Shown here: positions 1-8,454 of the stretch, one piece after another
Numbering within the stretch: position 1 is the stretch's first letter
Layout: each line of letters starts with the position of its first letter
Assembly: GCA_964570795.1 (NCBI GenBank)
Contig: CAZMYZ010000005.1
Location: 1 to 64,000 of the forward strand
Direction of reading: 5' to 3'
Length of the DNA stretch: 64,000 nt
Source of the DNA: Damh-18 sp964570795
GTDB lineage: Bacteria; Patescibacteriota; Minisyncoccia; Phycocordibacterales; UBA918
Made by a program: the position numbers and the translations under genes
The notes under the pieces: generated by a model
Databases searched by the model: none
The model's input: only the letters and a program-made list of their open reading frames with translations
Told to the model about the DNA's origin: nothing

Positions 1-59
1 GCCGGTAGAGCAGCTCCCTTTTAAGGAGAAGGTCCCAGGTTCGATCCCTGGTGGGAGGA
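1..59 (+). tRNA. tRNA-Lys (anticodon TTT), 5' end missing
   Basis: The window opens inside the D-arm. The D-stem 3' half, an anticodon loop CTTTTAA with anticodon TTT, a T-arm with loop TTCGATC and the 3' acceptor strand (52-58) with discriminator A59 are visible. The 5' acceptor strand lies before the window. CCA is not encoded. The last 8 nt of the tRNA are also the first bases of a perfect 32-bp fold-back palindrome. Confidence 0.9.
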
Positions 60-119
60 CAACTTACAAAAAATCCTTATGACATAAGTCATAAGGATTT
101 TTTGTAAGTTGTCCTCCCA
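52..119. repeat. Fold-back palindrome built on the tRNA-Lys 3' end
   Basis: Bases 52-83 and 88-119 are perfect reverse complements (32 bp) around a 4-nt loop (ATAA). The outer 8 bp of the left arm are the acceptor end of tRNA-Lys itself, so the right arm carries an antisense copy of the tRNA end. The T-rich stem could act as a terminator, but it is much longer than one needs to be. A second hairpin follows at 121-142 (arms GCGAGCAA and TTGCTCGC). Confidence 0.9.
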
Positions 120-157
120 AGCGAGCAATTTGTTTTGCTCGCGTCCAGGAATCGAAG

Positions 158-232
158 AGGTTGTCGACAATTTCGACCAACGGAAGAAATTGTCATACAA
201 CCTGAACAGTTCATTTAATGAAAGATTCCCTG
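158..232 (+). repeat. R repeat, copy A (75-nt structured repeat behind tRNA-Lys)
   Basis: These 75 nt match 60511-60585 (minus strand) at 71 of 75 positions with no gaps. The repeat forms a hairpin (arms near 159-174 and 184-200). It ends with bases that resemble the tRNA-Lys 3' end again (224-237 compared with 44-57). The open frame across it is most likely incidental. No function is known to me. Confidence 0.8.
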
Positions 233-283
233 GTGGAATAGTGAGTTTAGCAACTCGTGACTACAGATTTGAATGGCTCACTT

Positions 284-1837
284 TTACTCCTGCAAGAACG
301 AATACTTTTGCCTGGAATAACTTTCGATGAATTTTTCTACCCCTACTGAAGTAGCCTTCCCCATCACCTCATTCCCATCAAGGAAATATACGAATGAAAG
401 TTCTTGTTCTTCGGTCCCATACTCATCAACAAACTTTTTCATAATATCGTTTGGTGAAACTATTTCTCTCCCCGTCACCACCGATGTAGGGAAAATAACA
501 CCATCCTTCGCGGAAAGAGGTACGTACGCATCATAGACCAATTCAGAACAGAAAATACTATCTTTGGTGAGCATACTAAACTCATAGTCGTACGGCTTTC
601 CTTTATGTACAAAGACACGAAGAAGCGACTCAAGTATGTCTTTTTTGGGAAGTGGGGTACGCATCACGCCAAAGTAATCAACGTGCGCAGAGTGCTCTAT
701 CGACTGAATACTCGTACCTTTTGTTTCGCTTTCAATCACCGAAGGTGTGTGTCCGTAGGTATCGGGCTGTGTGTATGCCGCATAGGCTTCTGGATATGCG
801 CGCGTAAGGAGTTCGGTAAACGATGTGTACCTCACCCCTTCGTGTACGTAAGGGAATATATCTCCAAAATATAATTCCATTTCCTCTATTGTTCCCGTAT
901 ATAATCCAGCATGTGTCCAGAATCCAGGAATACCCACATTGCTTGCATACCAATTTTTCCGTGCAAGGAAAATATCACCGGGGAGCAGTATTCTCTTCAT
1001 TGTTTCTATATCATCCGATGTAATAAATTTCTCCGTGCGATCGCCCACATGCACATTGCCTATGGTATCGACAAATACCGTCTTTTGGATAGGGAGCCAT
1101 GAGTCGGCAACCCCCTCATTGAGAGTATGCGTATAGGTAATCCCGCGATGGATAATGTGTGAGAAAATGTTTTTGAAAAGATAGTGATAACTCTCATCAG
1201 CGACACGGAGCAAAATTGCATACTCGTCACTCGTGGCCGCTTGCGGAGTGGGGTTGATGAGAAGATGATACCCATACCCCACATTCCTTCGTAGGAGTGA
1301 GTTGCTTGCAAAGTATCTATCTGTCACATCAGTATAGGAATTGGGAGCACCAAATGCTTTTGAGTGCTCGTTGAGTATGATGCGAATATTTTCATGTGTT
1401 CCTACTGCAGCGATAATTTTGTGAAAGTACTCAAACTTTTTCATGTAGAGCGCATACGAAATAGTGAAAGATTGTGCATGGAGTTCTCGCTCTCTAAACA
1501 CCGCTATCTGTGGAAAGTACCGATGAATCTCGGTTACCACTTCACTTGCTATAGCAACTCCTAAAAATGCATTCCAGTCTTTTCGTAGGGATTCCTGTTC
1601 TATCGGGGTAGGATCTGCTTTATAGAGTGCCGCATTCCCGAGGAGTGCTTCACCAGTCACGGTAAGCATATCTATGAATTGAGCACCTACAAGGAGGTCG
1701 GTCTCAACACGTGTCTGTATCTCTTCATGTGAAAGTTCCTTGAAAACCGCTTTGTCTGTAGGAATAAGTGATGCATAGGTGTACCACGAAAGAAAAAGAA
1801 CCGCACACACGATGAGGGTGGTTTTATGAAGAAGCAC
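284..1837 (-). CDS. YiiX/YebB-like papain-fold (NlpC/P60-related) membrane-anchored hydrolase
   Basis: This 517-aa protein starts with a hydrophobic signal-anchor (residues 5-23), so the catalytic part is probably outside the membrane. The C-terminal third has the layout of permuted papain-like YiiX enzymes: LPGDIFLAR (about 285-293), WTHAGLYTG with the likely catalytic His309, and FCSELVY with the likely catalytic Cys430. Related enzymes cleave amide or thioester bonds in cell-wall peptides or lipids, but the substrate here is unknown. Residues 40-270 are mostly helical and unrecognised. The gene is convergent with nothing and ends just after the tRNA-Lys element. The family is assigned from motifs; the substrate is not inferred. 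Confidence 0.75.
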   Translation of the reverse strand: MLLHKTTLIVCAVLFLSWYTYASLIPTDKAVFKELSHEEIQTRVETDLLVGAQFIDMLTVTGEALLGNAALYKADPTPIEQESLRKDWNAFLGVAIASEVVTEIHRYFPQIAVFRERELHAQSFTISYALYMKKFEYFHKIIAAVGTHENIRIILNEHSKAFGAPNSYTDVTDRYFASNSLLRRNVGYGYHLLINPTPQAATSDEYAILLRVADESYHYLFKNIFSHIIHRGITYTHTLNEGVADSWLPIQKTVFVDTIGNVHVGDRTEKFITSDDIETMKRILLPGDIFLARKNWYASNVGIPGFWTHAGLYTGTIEEMELYFGDIFPYVHEGVRYTSFTELLTRAYPEAYAAYTQPDTYGHTPSVIESETKGTSIQSIEHSAHVDYFGVMRTPLPKKDILESLLRVFVHKGKPYDYEFSMLTKDSIFCSELVYDAYVPLSAKDGVIFPTSVVTGREIVSPNDIMKKFVDEYGTEEQELSFVYFLDGNEVMGKATSVGVEKFIESYSRQKYSFLQE

Positions 1838-2088
1838 ACGTTTCCACGTACACCTTGCAGCAGTGTGTACTTTTTTGTATACACGATTTCATACAGTGTC
1901 TTACCTTTTTTGTATGCACGATAAAGGAAAAAGAGCGCAATAGGTACATGAAGTGGCGAAAGCAACTGTGACCCATAAAACGTGAGTGCACCAAGTGCAT
2001 AGAGTACGATACTCACAATAAGTCTTGTACGTGTCGGGGCTTTCTCTTCCTTTGTTGTTTCTATATTGCTCTCTGATACCTTTTTCAT
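1687..2088 (-). CDS. Small membrane protein, unknown function
   Basis: This 133-aa ORF starts at an ATG (MKKVSESN) 12 nt after a TATAAT hexamer. It has a charged N-terminus and two hydrophobic segments (about residues 22-44 and 48-60). The last 50 codons overlap the start of the YiiX-like gene by 151 bp, which is unusual. Either the overlap is real or a frameshift hides an earlier stop. I do not recognise the family. It is probably co-transcribed with the downstream hydrolase. Confidence 0.5.
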   Translation of the reverse strand: MKKVSESNIETTKEEKAPTRTRLIVSIVLYALGALTFYGSQLLSPLHVPIALFFLYRAYKKGKTLYEIVYTKKYTLLQGVRGNVCFFIKPPSSCVRFFFFRGTPMHHLFLQTKRFSRNFHMKRYRHVLRPTSL

Positions 2089-2100
2089 CGTATGTACAAT

Positions 2101-2106
2101 ATTATA
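2101..2106 (-). promoter_or_regulatory. -10 box in front of the small membrane protein gene
   Basis: TATAAT (minus strand) ends 12 nt before the ATG at 2088, which would give a leader of only a few nucleotides. The -35 region is weak. Confidence 0.4.
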
Positions 2107-2170
2107 AGTAGTACCACTAGTATAAAGCATCCTTGTGCTCTTTTTATAAATAGGTACGGTACAATAGTGT

Positions 2171-3625
2171 ATGCGAAAGAAAATCATACTCAGTGTTTGT
2201 GCACTCATATGCACTATGGGGCTCTACAATGTATACAAGCCCCTTCCCCACAATATCAATATGCAGGGTACTGAATACCCCATCATCGCAGATGACGTAC
2301 ATTTCTTCACAGACATCACGTATGTTGATGCTGCAGGAGTGCGCCATTCCGAACAGCAGATATTTGATGAGGTGTTTCGTATGGTGCGCGATGCAGATTC
2401 ATATGTACTCATTGATATGTTCCTCTTCAATGATTTTCTTGGTACTGCCACTTCCTCATACCGCGGACTCTCGGGAGAACTCATTGATACGCTTGTTACC
2501 AAAAAACAGTCGAGCCCCGAGACAGTCATACAGGTAATAACCGACCCACTCAACTCCCTTTATGGGGAATATGATTCGGTGCAGTTACAGACACTCCGTG
2601 ATGCAGGCATCATAGTCACTGAGACTAAACTCACCACCCTCCGTGATAGTAACTCGCTCTATAGCGCACTCTGGAGAAGTCTTTTATGGTGGATGCCTTT
2701 TGATATTCTCGGTGACGTACTTCCCAATCTCCTTGATGCTCGGAAGGAGGATATTGGTATTCATGCATACCTCACTATGCTCAATTTCAAAGCAAACCAC
2801 CGCAAGGTAATCGCGACTGATTATCTCCATGCTGACGGCTCCCGTGGTATGAGTGTTCTCCTCACTTCTGCTAATCCTCATGACGGCTCGAGTGCACACA
2901 CCAATACGGCACTCCGTGTCGACAGAGGGCTTTGGCGTGATGTGGTAGAAAGTGAAAAAGCAGTCGTTGCTTTTTCAGGGAATACTTTTATAGAACCGCC
3001 ATCTATTACTGATTCGGAAATAGAGACTACAAATATTGGTGCACAACTTTTAACCGAAAAGAGTATCAAGGAAACGATTCTTCGTGAATTAGCGACACTC
3101 AGTGCAGGTGACTCATTTGATATGGCGATGTTTTACTTTTCCGACCGTGATATGGTGCGTGCGCTCAAAGATGCAGATGCACGTGGTGTGCATATCCGTC
3201 TTATTCTCGACCCCAACAAAGATGCCTTCGGGCGCCAAAAAGGTGGTGTGCCCAATAGGCAAGTAGCCAATGAACTCCTTTCTCACTCAAAAGGCAATAT
3301 GAGCATTCGCTGGTGCGATACGCACGGTGAGCAATGTCATACAAAACTGCTTATATATAAAAAAGGAGATATGCGTGTGGTGATACAAGGCTCTGCCAAT
3401 CTCACCCGCCGCAACATCGGCAACTACAATCTCGAGGCTGATGTGCTTGTGCGCGGACTCATCTCTGAGCCACTCTTTAGCCAAGTGGAATCATTTTTTG
3501 AAATGGAATGGAGTAATGAAAATGGACGTATCTATACGACCGATTATGAAACGTACCGTGATACAGGCATGCTCAAAAAAATCCTCTATCGCTTTGGTGA
3601 GTTTACCGGCATCAGTAGCTATTAA
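2171..3625 (+). CDS. Phospholipase D-like (cardiolipin synthase-type) protein
   Basis: This 484-aa protein has an N-terminal hydrophobic anchor (residues 4-20) and two HKD-type motifs. The first is NHRK (His210, Lys212) followed by TSANPHDGS. The second is CHTK (His390, Lys392) followed by GSANLTRRNIGNYNLEA. Two HKD motifs in one chain are typical of PLD-superfamily phosphatidyltransferases and phosphodiesterases such as cardiolipin synthase. A role in membrane phospholipids is likely, but a nuclease role cannot be excluded. It is transcribed divergently from the small membrane protein gene and converges with the YjdF-like gene, whose end overlaps its stop by 4 bp. Confidence 0.8.
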   Translation: MRKKIILSVCALICTMGLYNVYKPLPHNINMQGTEYPIIADDVHFFTDITYVDAAGVRHSEQQIFDEVFRMVRDADSYVLIDMFLFNDFLGTATSSYRGLSGELIDTLVTKKQSSPETVIQVITDPLNSLYGEYDSVQLQTLRDAGIIVTETKLTTLRDSNSLYSALWRSLLWWMPFDILGDVLPNLLDARKEDIGIHAYLTMLNFKANHRKVIATDYLHADGSRGMSVLLTSANPHDGSSAHTNTALRVDRGLWRDVVESEKAVVAFSGNTFIEPPSITDSEIETTNIGAQLLTEKSIKETILRELATLSAGDSFDMAMFYFSDRDMVRALKDADARGVHIRLILDPNKDAFGRQKGGVPNRQVANELLSHSKGNMSIRWCDTHGEQCHTKLLIYKKGDMRVVIQGSANLTRRNIGNYNLEADVLVRGLISEPLFSQVESFFEMEWSNENGRIYTTDYETYRDTGMLKKILYRFGEFTGISSY

Positions 3626-4305
3626 GAGTTCTTCCGAAAGTGCGCAATCGCCTCTTCCCCAAGCGGCATATCGTCCCGTGATACACGGAAACTTTCTTTG
3701 AGTTCTGTCCAGAAGTGCGTATCAATCCGAAGCCGGATTATGAGCACGATAGCCATGGCAATGAGGGCACCAAGGCCAGCGAGTGCCATATCTTTTTGTG
3801 CATCCCATACGTCTCCCTGTGAGCCAAGAAAGGCAAGCCCGAGTTCATCGGGTACATTCCCTACCGCACGCCATTCAATGAGTTCGTAAATTGCCGAGAA
3901 AGCAAACGTGAGTTCAATAGGAAAGAAAAGTCCCCAAAATCCCTTGGTGTGTGCGATGCGCACATATATTTCACGAATAGGATATGCAAGCAAGAATCCG
4001 TAGCAGAAATGCACGAGGCGGTCATACATGTTGCGGTCGGCATCAAACCATTCCTGAAGGGTAAAGCCAAAAGGCACATCGACATACGTATAGTGCGAGC
4101 CCACTACATGAAGACACATAAAAATAGTAATGAGTGTGTATGAGATATTTGAAAGACGAAAGTATCGTGCCGTAATGAGGATAATAGGCACCCATAAGAA
4201 GACGAGATAGTTTTCCAAAAGCCAATCAGCTGGGTGGAGTGGCTTATATGCTGCCCAACACCACACCGCCACAAATGACGTGAGGAGAAAAATTTTGTAT
4301 TTCAT
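3622..4305 (-). CDS. DUF2238/YjdF-family membrane protein
   Basis: This 227-aa protein has about six hydrophobic segments. It carries the family signature GSQGDVWDAQKDM near residue 185, with a conserved YELIEWRAVG segment before it. The function of YjdF proteins is unknown. I chose the ATG at 4305 (MKYKIF) because GTGAG precedes it. An upstream GTG at 4353 would add 16 residues and overlap holA by 22 bp. The gene follows holA closely and may share its transcript. Confidence 0.75.
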   Translation of the reverse strand: MKYKIFLLTSFVAVWCWAAYKPLHPADWLLENYLVFLWVPIILITARYFRLSNISYTLITIFMCLHVVGSHYTYVDVPFGFTLQEWFDADRNMYDRLVHFCYGFLLAYPIREIYVRIAHTKGFWGLFFPIELTFAFSAIYELIEWRAVGNVPDELGLAFLGSQGDVWDAQKDMALAGLGALIAMAIVLIIRLRIDTHFWTELKESFRVSRDDMPLGEEAIAHFRKNS

Positions 4306-4331
4306 ATACTCACTATCGTACCACGCACTTT

Positions 4332-5036
4332 TTATGAGATACACAATATCCACGACTCGAGTGCGAGATTGATATCGCGCTTCCCTGCATGTCCTTCATG
4401 ATAGATAGTGAGGAGTGCGCGCGACAGCGTATCCACTTCTCCTTTTTTAAATGCACTAAGTGCTCGCTTTGCCTTTTGATATGGATAGGACTTCTGTCCT
4501 GCTTCTTCGGGACTTCCGGTACGCTCTGCAAGACGCAGCAATTTGAGTTGCCAGAGAAGAATACCAATAATCTCTTCTGCGGGAACCCCCTCGCGTGCAA
4601 GGGAGGTGTAGAGAAGCCAGAGACGCTTCTTATCCCGAAGAATAAGCGCATCACAGAGCGCAAATACATCGAGTTTCTCTGATTCTTTTTTTATTTCCTC
4701 GCACACCTTCGCGTGAGCTTTGCACTCCTTTTGTACCGCCACAGGAAGCGAGCCCTCGATACACACAAAGGTGTGGGGTGAAGCGGCGAGCACAGGGAAA
4801 AGTGCGGATGCTTCGGTGAATGCGTCTTGGTTTTCCGAAAGCATATCAAGTACCACTATCTGTGGCTCACCGAAAAGCGAGGTGCTTCCTGCAATATCGG
4901 CAAGCATACCAGAAGTATACATATCAGAAGATATACGGAGTACGCGCTCTCCTGCATCTTTTCCCAAAGAAGACACTTTTTCACGCGCTCGTATACGCAC
5001 CACTTCAGTATCAGTTCCAAAAAAGACGTAGAGCAT
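4332..5036 (-). CDS. holA: DNA polymerase III delta subunit, short form
   Basis: The product (234 aa) is much shorter than the usual 330-340 aa. It begins MLYVFFGTDTEVVR, the typical delta-subunit start, and has a C-terminal helical region with LLWQLKLLRL and GEVDTLSRALL that resembles the clamp-loader collar domain. Delta opens the beta clamp, and the dnaN gene for that clamp lies at 17796. The nucleotide-binding motif is replaced, as expected for delta. The gene lies downstream of polA in the same direction, separated from it by two hairpins. The identification comes from the overall pattern, as the family diverges fast. Confidence 0.7.
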   Translation of the reverse strand: MLYVFFGTDTEVVRIRAREKVSSLGKDAGERVLRISSDMYTSGMLADIAGSTSLFGEPQIVVLDMLSENQDAFTEASALFPVLAASPHTFVCIEGSLPVAVQKECKAHAKVCEEIKKESEKLDVFALCDALILRDKKRLWLLYTSLAREGVPAEEIIGILLWQLKLLRLAERTGSPEEAGQKSYPYQKAKRALSAFKKGEVDTLSRALLTIYHEGHAGKRDINLALESWILCIS

Positions 5037-5078
5037 GAAAATATAATAGCGGATTTTAATGGTTATACAAAACCTCTG

Positions 5079-5114
5079 CGTCGTTTTTTCTTCTTTGTGA
5101 AAGAAAAAACGACG
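5079..5114 (-). terminator. Terminator-type hairpin downstream of polA
   Basis: Perfect 14-bp arms (5079-5092 and 5101-5114) surround an 8-nt loop and contain a T-rich run. It lies between polA and holA on the minus strand, so holA may have its own promoter or rely on read-through. Confidence 0.7.
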
Positions 5115-5156
5115 GGCCAGAAATTACAGTCGCTTGCGCTCGTTAATTTCTAGGCC
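5115..5156. repeat. Small hairpin containing the polA stop codon
   Basis: The arms GGCC-A-GAAATTA (5115-5126) and TAATTTC-TA-GGCC (5144-5156) enclose a 17-nt core. Read on the minus strand, the core starts ACGAGCG. The polA TAG stop lies in one arm. The layout is like a miniature of the larger stem-loop elements at 12204, 17675, 39304 and 41449, but the relationship is uncertain. Confidence 0.55.
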
Positions 5157-7531
5157 ATACTATCCCAATTCTTCCCCACTTTCGCTTCGGCATTAATAGG
5201 CACACCACACGTCTCTTTAAGCGGGAGCACCCCTTCCATAATTGATTTTAATTTAGGCACTACGGTAGGCACGAGTGCGTCCTTGATCTCAAACACGAGT
5301 TCATCATGCACCTGAAGCATCATATGTACCGAATCGTTCAGTTTCTCTTTCATGAGGTAGTCATGAATCTGCACCATCGCAATACGAATAATATCGGCAG
5401 ATGTACCCTGCACCGGAGCATTGATAGCCATACGCTCTGCTTGCGCCCGTATAAATGGCGCGCTCGAGTTCATCCCCGGGAAATGTCTGCGGCGACCAAA
5501 GTAGGTCAGGGTATACCCATTCGCCCGCGCAAAGGCCTTCGTTTCCTCAAGGTACTCAGCGAGGCGGGTAAAGGTATTAAAATACGCATTGAAAAATTCC
5601 TGTGCAGCAGCGCGGGTGGTGTCTTCGCCAAGATTTGCACGAAGTGCATTCACTCCCATACCGTAAAGAATACCGAAGTTAATCACCTTCGCCTGACGAC
5701 GCATGTCTGGTGTTACCTCAGCGAGTTCTACATTAAAGACGCGCGCTGCCACCCCCTGATGAACATCCTCACCGTTTTTAAAAATTTCGATAAGTTTGGC
5801 ATCGCCCGAAAGAAACGCTGCGATACGCAACTCCACCTGCGAGTAGTCAATAGACACGAGCGTGTACCCGGTGTCCGCAATAAATGCTTTTCTAATTTGT
5901 CTCCCTTCCTCCGTACGCACGGGGATATTTTGGATATTCGGATTTTGTGACGACATGCGTCCCGTGGTGGTCCCTGCCTGAAGAAATGTAGTGTGGAGAC
6001 GCCCATCTTCCCCCACCATCGTCGGGATGGTATCGATGTATGTCGAAACCAATTTTTGAATTTCACGATACCGTAAAATCTCCTCGATAATCGGATGCAT
6101 ACCCTGCATCTTTTCGAGCTCAGACTCACGGGTTGAACGTTGGCCGGTGGCAGTATGCTTTTGGTTCTTTGGTTTTAGTCCGAGGTGGTCATAGAGAATC
6201 TCACCAAGTTGCTTGGGGGAGTTGATATTAAACTCCATACCCACATGCGCATACATCTTTTTTTCCAACACCCCAATCTCTGTATGAATATGTTTTGAAA
6301 GTGAAGCGAGGTGGGACACATCAATACGAATACCGATGCGCTCCATGTCACGCAAAACCGGCATAAGCGGAATTTCAATTTCCCGATACACCTTTTCAAG
6401 ATTTTGTGCTTCGAGTGCGGCAAAAATATGCTTTTCGATATCAGCAAAGGTCGTGAGTTCATGTACGCGTCCGTACTGCATAATATCGTCATAGGTAGGG
6501 TTGGTGGTGTCGGATGAAAGTAGCCAGAGTGCGAGAGCAACTTCAGCAATACGTGCCGGAGGGACATCCTCGGGTATTGGTGCTTCCATGGTAATAGGCA
6601 TATTGAAAAGCGCCTGCACTCGTGTAGCAAGGGTGCGGAATCCGAGTTCCGCAAAAAGTGCGAGCACTGGCTCTGCCTCAAGACCTTCCTTCCATGTGTG
6701 TGCAGGAAGCGCAAAGTCTATTGGTGCGTCACGACGAATGGTGGCAAGCATTTTTGAAAAGAGCGCTTCTTCTTCATTTTCACGAAGAAGCCCAATCATG
6801 CGGTCTTTAATACCTACATTTTTAAGAAGTACCTCGTCCTTCTTCAGTGCTTTGTATATCCCCTCCACTGTTTTGAAATGAATAAGGAGTTCGGTCGCGG
6901 TCTTTTCACCAATACCTTTAATGCCGGGAATGTTGTCAGAGGGGTCACCGCGAAGACCTTTGTAGTCCGGCACCTGAAGTGGGCCAAATTGAAAACGCCC
7001 TCGTACTCCATCCTCGTCATACAAGACTGTGTCATTGATTCCTTTCTTCAGGGTATACACGAGTACTTTCTTTTTCTCAACAAGTTGCAAGGTATCCATG
7101 TCCCCCGAAGCAATAATCACGCGCAGGTTTTTATTGTCTTTTGTTTGCTCCACAATCGTGCCGAGCATGTCGTCCGCTTCAAAACCAGCCAGTTCATACA
7201 TCGGCACACCAAACGCAGTAAAGATATCCCGTGAACGATTGATTTGTTCTATGAGTGCATCTTCAGTTTTGGCACGACCTGCTTTGTATTCTTTATACAC
7301 CTCATGACGGTAGGTGGGCTCAGGGAGGTCATAGCACGCCACGATGTAGTCGGGTTTCAATTCTTCCACTATCTTGAGAAGCATCGTCACCACCCCATAG
7401 AGTGCCCCAGTGGGCTCACCTTTTGGTGACGTGAAGTCAGGAAGTGCGTGATATGCGCGATGCAAAATTGCATGTGCATCAAGAAGCACGAGTGTCTGCA
7501 TTTCCTCGGTAGGTTTCTTTTTAGTTGCCAT
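5150..7531 (-). CDS. polA: DNA polymerase I, proofreading domain lost
   Basis: This 793-aa protein has an N-terminal 5'-3' exonuclease domain (about 10-300; GFEADDMLG, ASGDMDTLQL, GLRGDPSDNIPG) and a C-terminal polymerase domain (about 385-793). In the polymerase domain are TTGRMSSQNPNIQNIP, motif A SIDYSQVELR (about 560), RRQAKVINFGILYG and motif C QVHDEL (about 743). Between them only about 80 residues remain where the 3'-5' exonuclease would be, and no DxE or YxxxD exonuclease motifs are visible. It therefore probably lacks proofreading, as in Taq polymerase. Typical full-length enzymes are about 900 aa. The polA start overlaps the end of tsaE by 11 bp, so the two are translationally close. 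Confidence 0.95.
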   Translation of the reverse strand: MATKKKPTEEMQTLVLLDAHAILHRAYHALPDFTSPKGEPTGALYGVVTMLLKIVEELKPDYIVACYDLPEPTYRHEVYKEYKAGRAKTEDALIEQINRSRDIFTAFGVPMYELAGFEADDMLGTIVEQTKDNKNLRVIIASGDMDTLQLVEKKKVLVYTLKKGINDTVLYDEDGVRGRFQFGPLQVPDYKGLRGDPSDNIPGIKGIGEKTATELLIHFKTVEGIYKALKKDEVLLKNVGIKDRMIGLLRENEEEALFSKMLATIRRDAPIDFALPAHTWKEGLEAEPVLALFAELGFRTLATRVQALFNMPITMEAPIPEDVPPARIAEVALALWLLSSDTTNPTYDDIMQYGRVHELTTFADIEKHIFAALEAQNLEKVYREIEIPLMPVLRDMERIGIRIDVSHLASLSKHIHTEIGVLEKKMYAHVGMEFNINSPKQLGEILYDHLGLKPKNQKHTATGQRSTRESELEKMQGMHPIIEEILRYREIQKLVSTYIDTIPTMVGEDGRLHTTFLQAGTTTGRMSSQNPNIQNIPVRTEEGRQIRKAFIADTGYTLVSIDYSQVELRIAAFLSGDAKLIEIFKNGEDVHQGVAARVFNVELAEVTPDMRRQAKVINFGILYGMGVNALRANLGEDTTRAAAQEFFNAYFNTFTRLAEYLEETKAFARANGYTLTYFGRRRHFPGMNSSAPFIRAQAERMAINAPVQGTSADIIRIAMVQIHDYLMKEKLNDSVHMMLQVHDELVFEIKDALVPTVVPKLKSIMEGVLPLKETCGVPINAEAKVGKNWDSMA

Positions 7532-7967
7532 AGGTAATCGTGCGTGTGGTACCGGTAAGACTAATGCTTATAGTATATGAATCCTCAGGGATGAGGTTTT
7601 GAATTTTCTCGGGCCACTCAATACATACGAGATTACTTGGCTCGCGCAGAATCTCCGCAAGGCCGAGCACGCGCATCTCATCATCAGACTCAATGCGGTA
7701 TGCATCGATGTGGACCAGTGTTTTAAAAAAAGGATGTGTGGGAATCGGGTACGACTTCATAATCACAAATGTGGGACTTGTGATTTCGTTCGGGATACGA
7801 AGGAGAGACGCAAGTTCTTTGGTGAATGCAGTCTTCCCCGCACCAAGGTCGCCCGAAAGTGCGAGTACCTGTGCGATGCTTTTGGGTACGCACGAAGAAA
7901 GCACTTCCTCCGCAAACGAATGAAGTTCTTCGAAGGTATTGATAACTTTCTCCTGCATACAAAGCAT
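7521..7967 (-). CDS. tsaE: tRNA threonylcarbamoyladenosine biosynthesis ATPase TsaE
   Basis: The product (148 aa) has the usual TsaE length. It shows a Walker A motif SGDLGAGKTAFTK (about residues 38-50), the family motif SPTFVIMKSY, and HIDAYR followed by CIEWPEK. TsaE works with TsaB and TsaD to make t6A37 on tRNAs that read ANN codons. The start is either the ATG at 7967 or the one at 7958, and neither has a clear ribosome-binding site. It overlaps polA by 11 bp. Confidence 0.92.
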   Translation of the reverse strand: MLCMQEKVINTFEELHSFAEEVLSSCVPKSIAQVLALSGDLGAGKTAFTKELASLLRIPNEITSPTFVIMKSYPIPTHPFFKTLVHIDAYRIESDDEMRVLGLAEILREPSNLVCIEWPEKIQNLIPEDSYTISISLTGTTRTITYGN

Positions 7968-8004
7968 TCTACCATGTAATGACGCACATGCTCAGACAAA
8001 GGAA

Positions 8005-8047
8005 AAGGCCTGCTTTCTAAAAGAAATCCTTTTAGAAAGCAGGCCTT
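8005..8047. terminator. Terminator hairpin after the first lipoprotein gene
   Basis: Perfect 19-bp arms (8005-8023 and 8029-8047) surround a 5-nt loop. It lies directly downstream of the lipoprotein gene on the minus strand and upstream of tsaE, so it separates the two units. Confidence 0.8.
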
Positions 8048-8051
8048 GGCA

Positions 8052-8321
8052 CTACTCCACCCGCCACTGTTCGACGGGGGTAAAGAGTGATTCATCCATT
8101 TCGCCTTCTGGCCCAGGATTTTCACCAAAATGATGATGGCGATGCCCTCTGTGTTGATGTGTGCCGAATGACCGGCGAATGTGGAACCTTTGATGATTCA
8201 CCCCAGGATGCCCTTCGTAATACCCACCACCATAGTAACCAACAGGGCGTACATACCCGTAACACCCAGAAAGCAACAAGGTTGCGCCCAGTACCAAAAC
8301 TAAAAGAACTCGTTTCATCAT
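8052..8321 (-). CDS. Small His/Gly-rich lipoprotein
   Basis: The product (89 aa) has a signal sequence ending in the lipobox LLLSGC, so it is expected to be lipid-anchored. The mature part is rich in Gly, Tyr and His, including clusters HQHRGHRHHH, which might bind metal. AAGGAGG lies just before the start (two adjacent ATGs). It is the last of three minus-strand lipoprotein genes. I know no family for it. Confidence 0.75.
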   Translation of the reverse strand: MMKRVLLVLVLGATLLLSGCYGYVRPVGYYGGGYYEGHPGVNHQRFHIRRSFGTHQHRGHRHHHFGENPGPEGEMDESLFTPVEQWRVE

Positions 8322-8411
8322 TCCCTCCTTATAGGGAAAATTAATCGGCTTATATTATACCATAAATATTCAATTCAGGCTAGAATTCGAGACAATATGT
8401 TGGACAATAAA

Positions 8412-8454
8412 AAAGCCGGTCTCTTAAAAGAATTTCTTTTAAGAGACCGGCTTT
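8412..8454. terminator. Terminator hairpin after the second lipoprotein gene
   Basis: Perfect 19-bp arms (8412-8430 and 8436-8454) surround a 5-nt loop. The right arm touches the TGA stop of the lipoprotein gene at 8454. Confidence 0.8.

Noticed and set aside
109..330. A 73-codon frame behind tRNA-Lys whose translation resembles one at 60482-60721
   Set aside because: The similarity comes from the 75-nt R repeat. Both frames run through hairpins and tRNA remnants, start at different points and have no ribosome-binding site. The conserved signal is nucleic acid structure.
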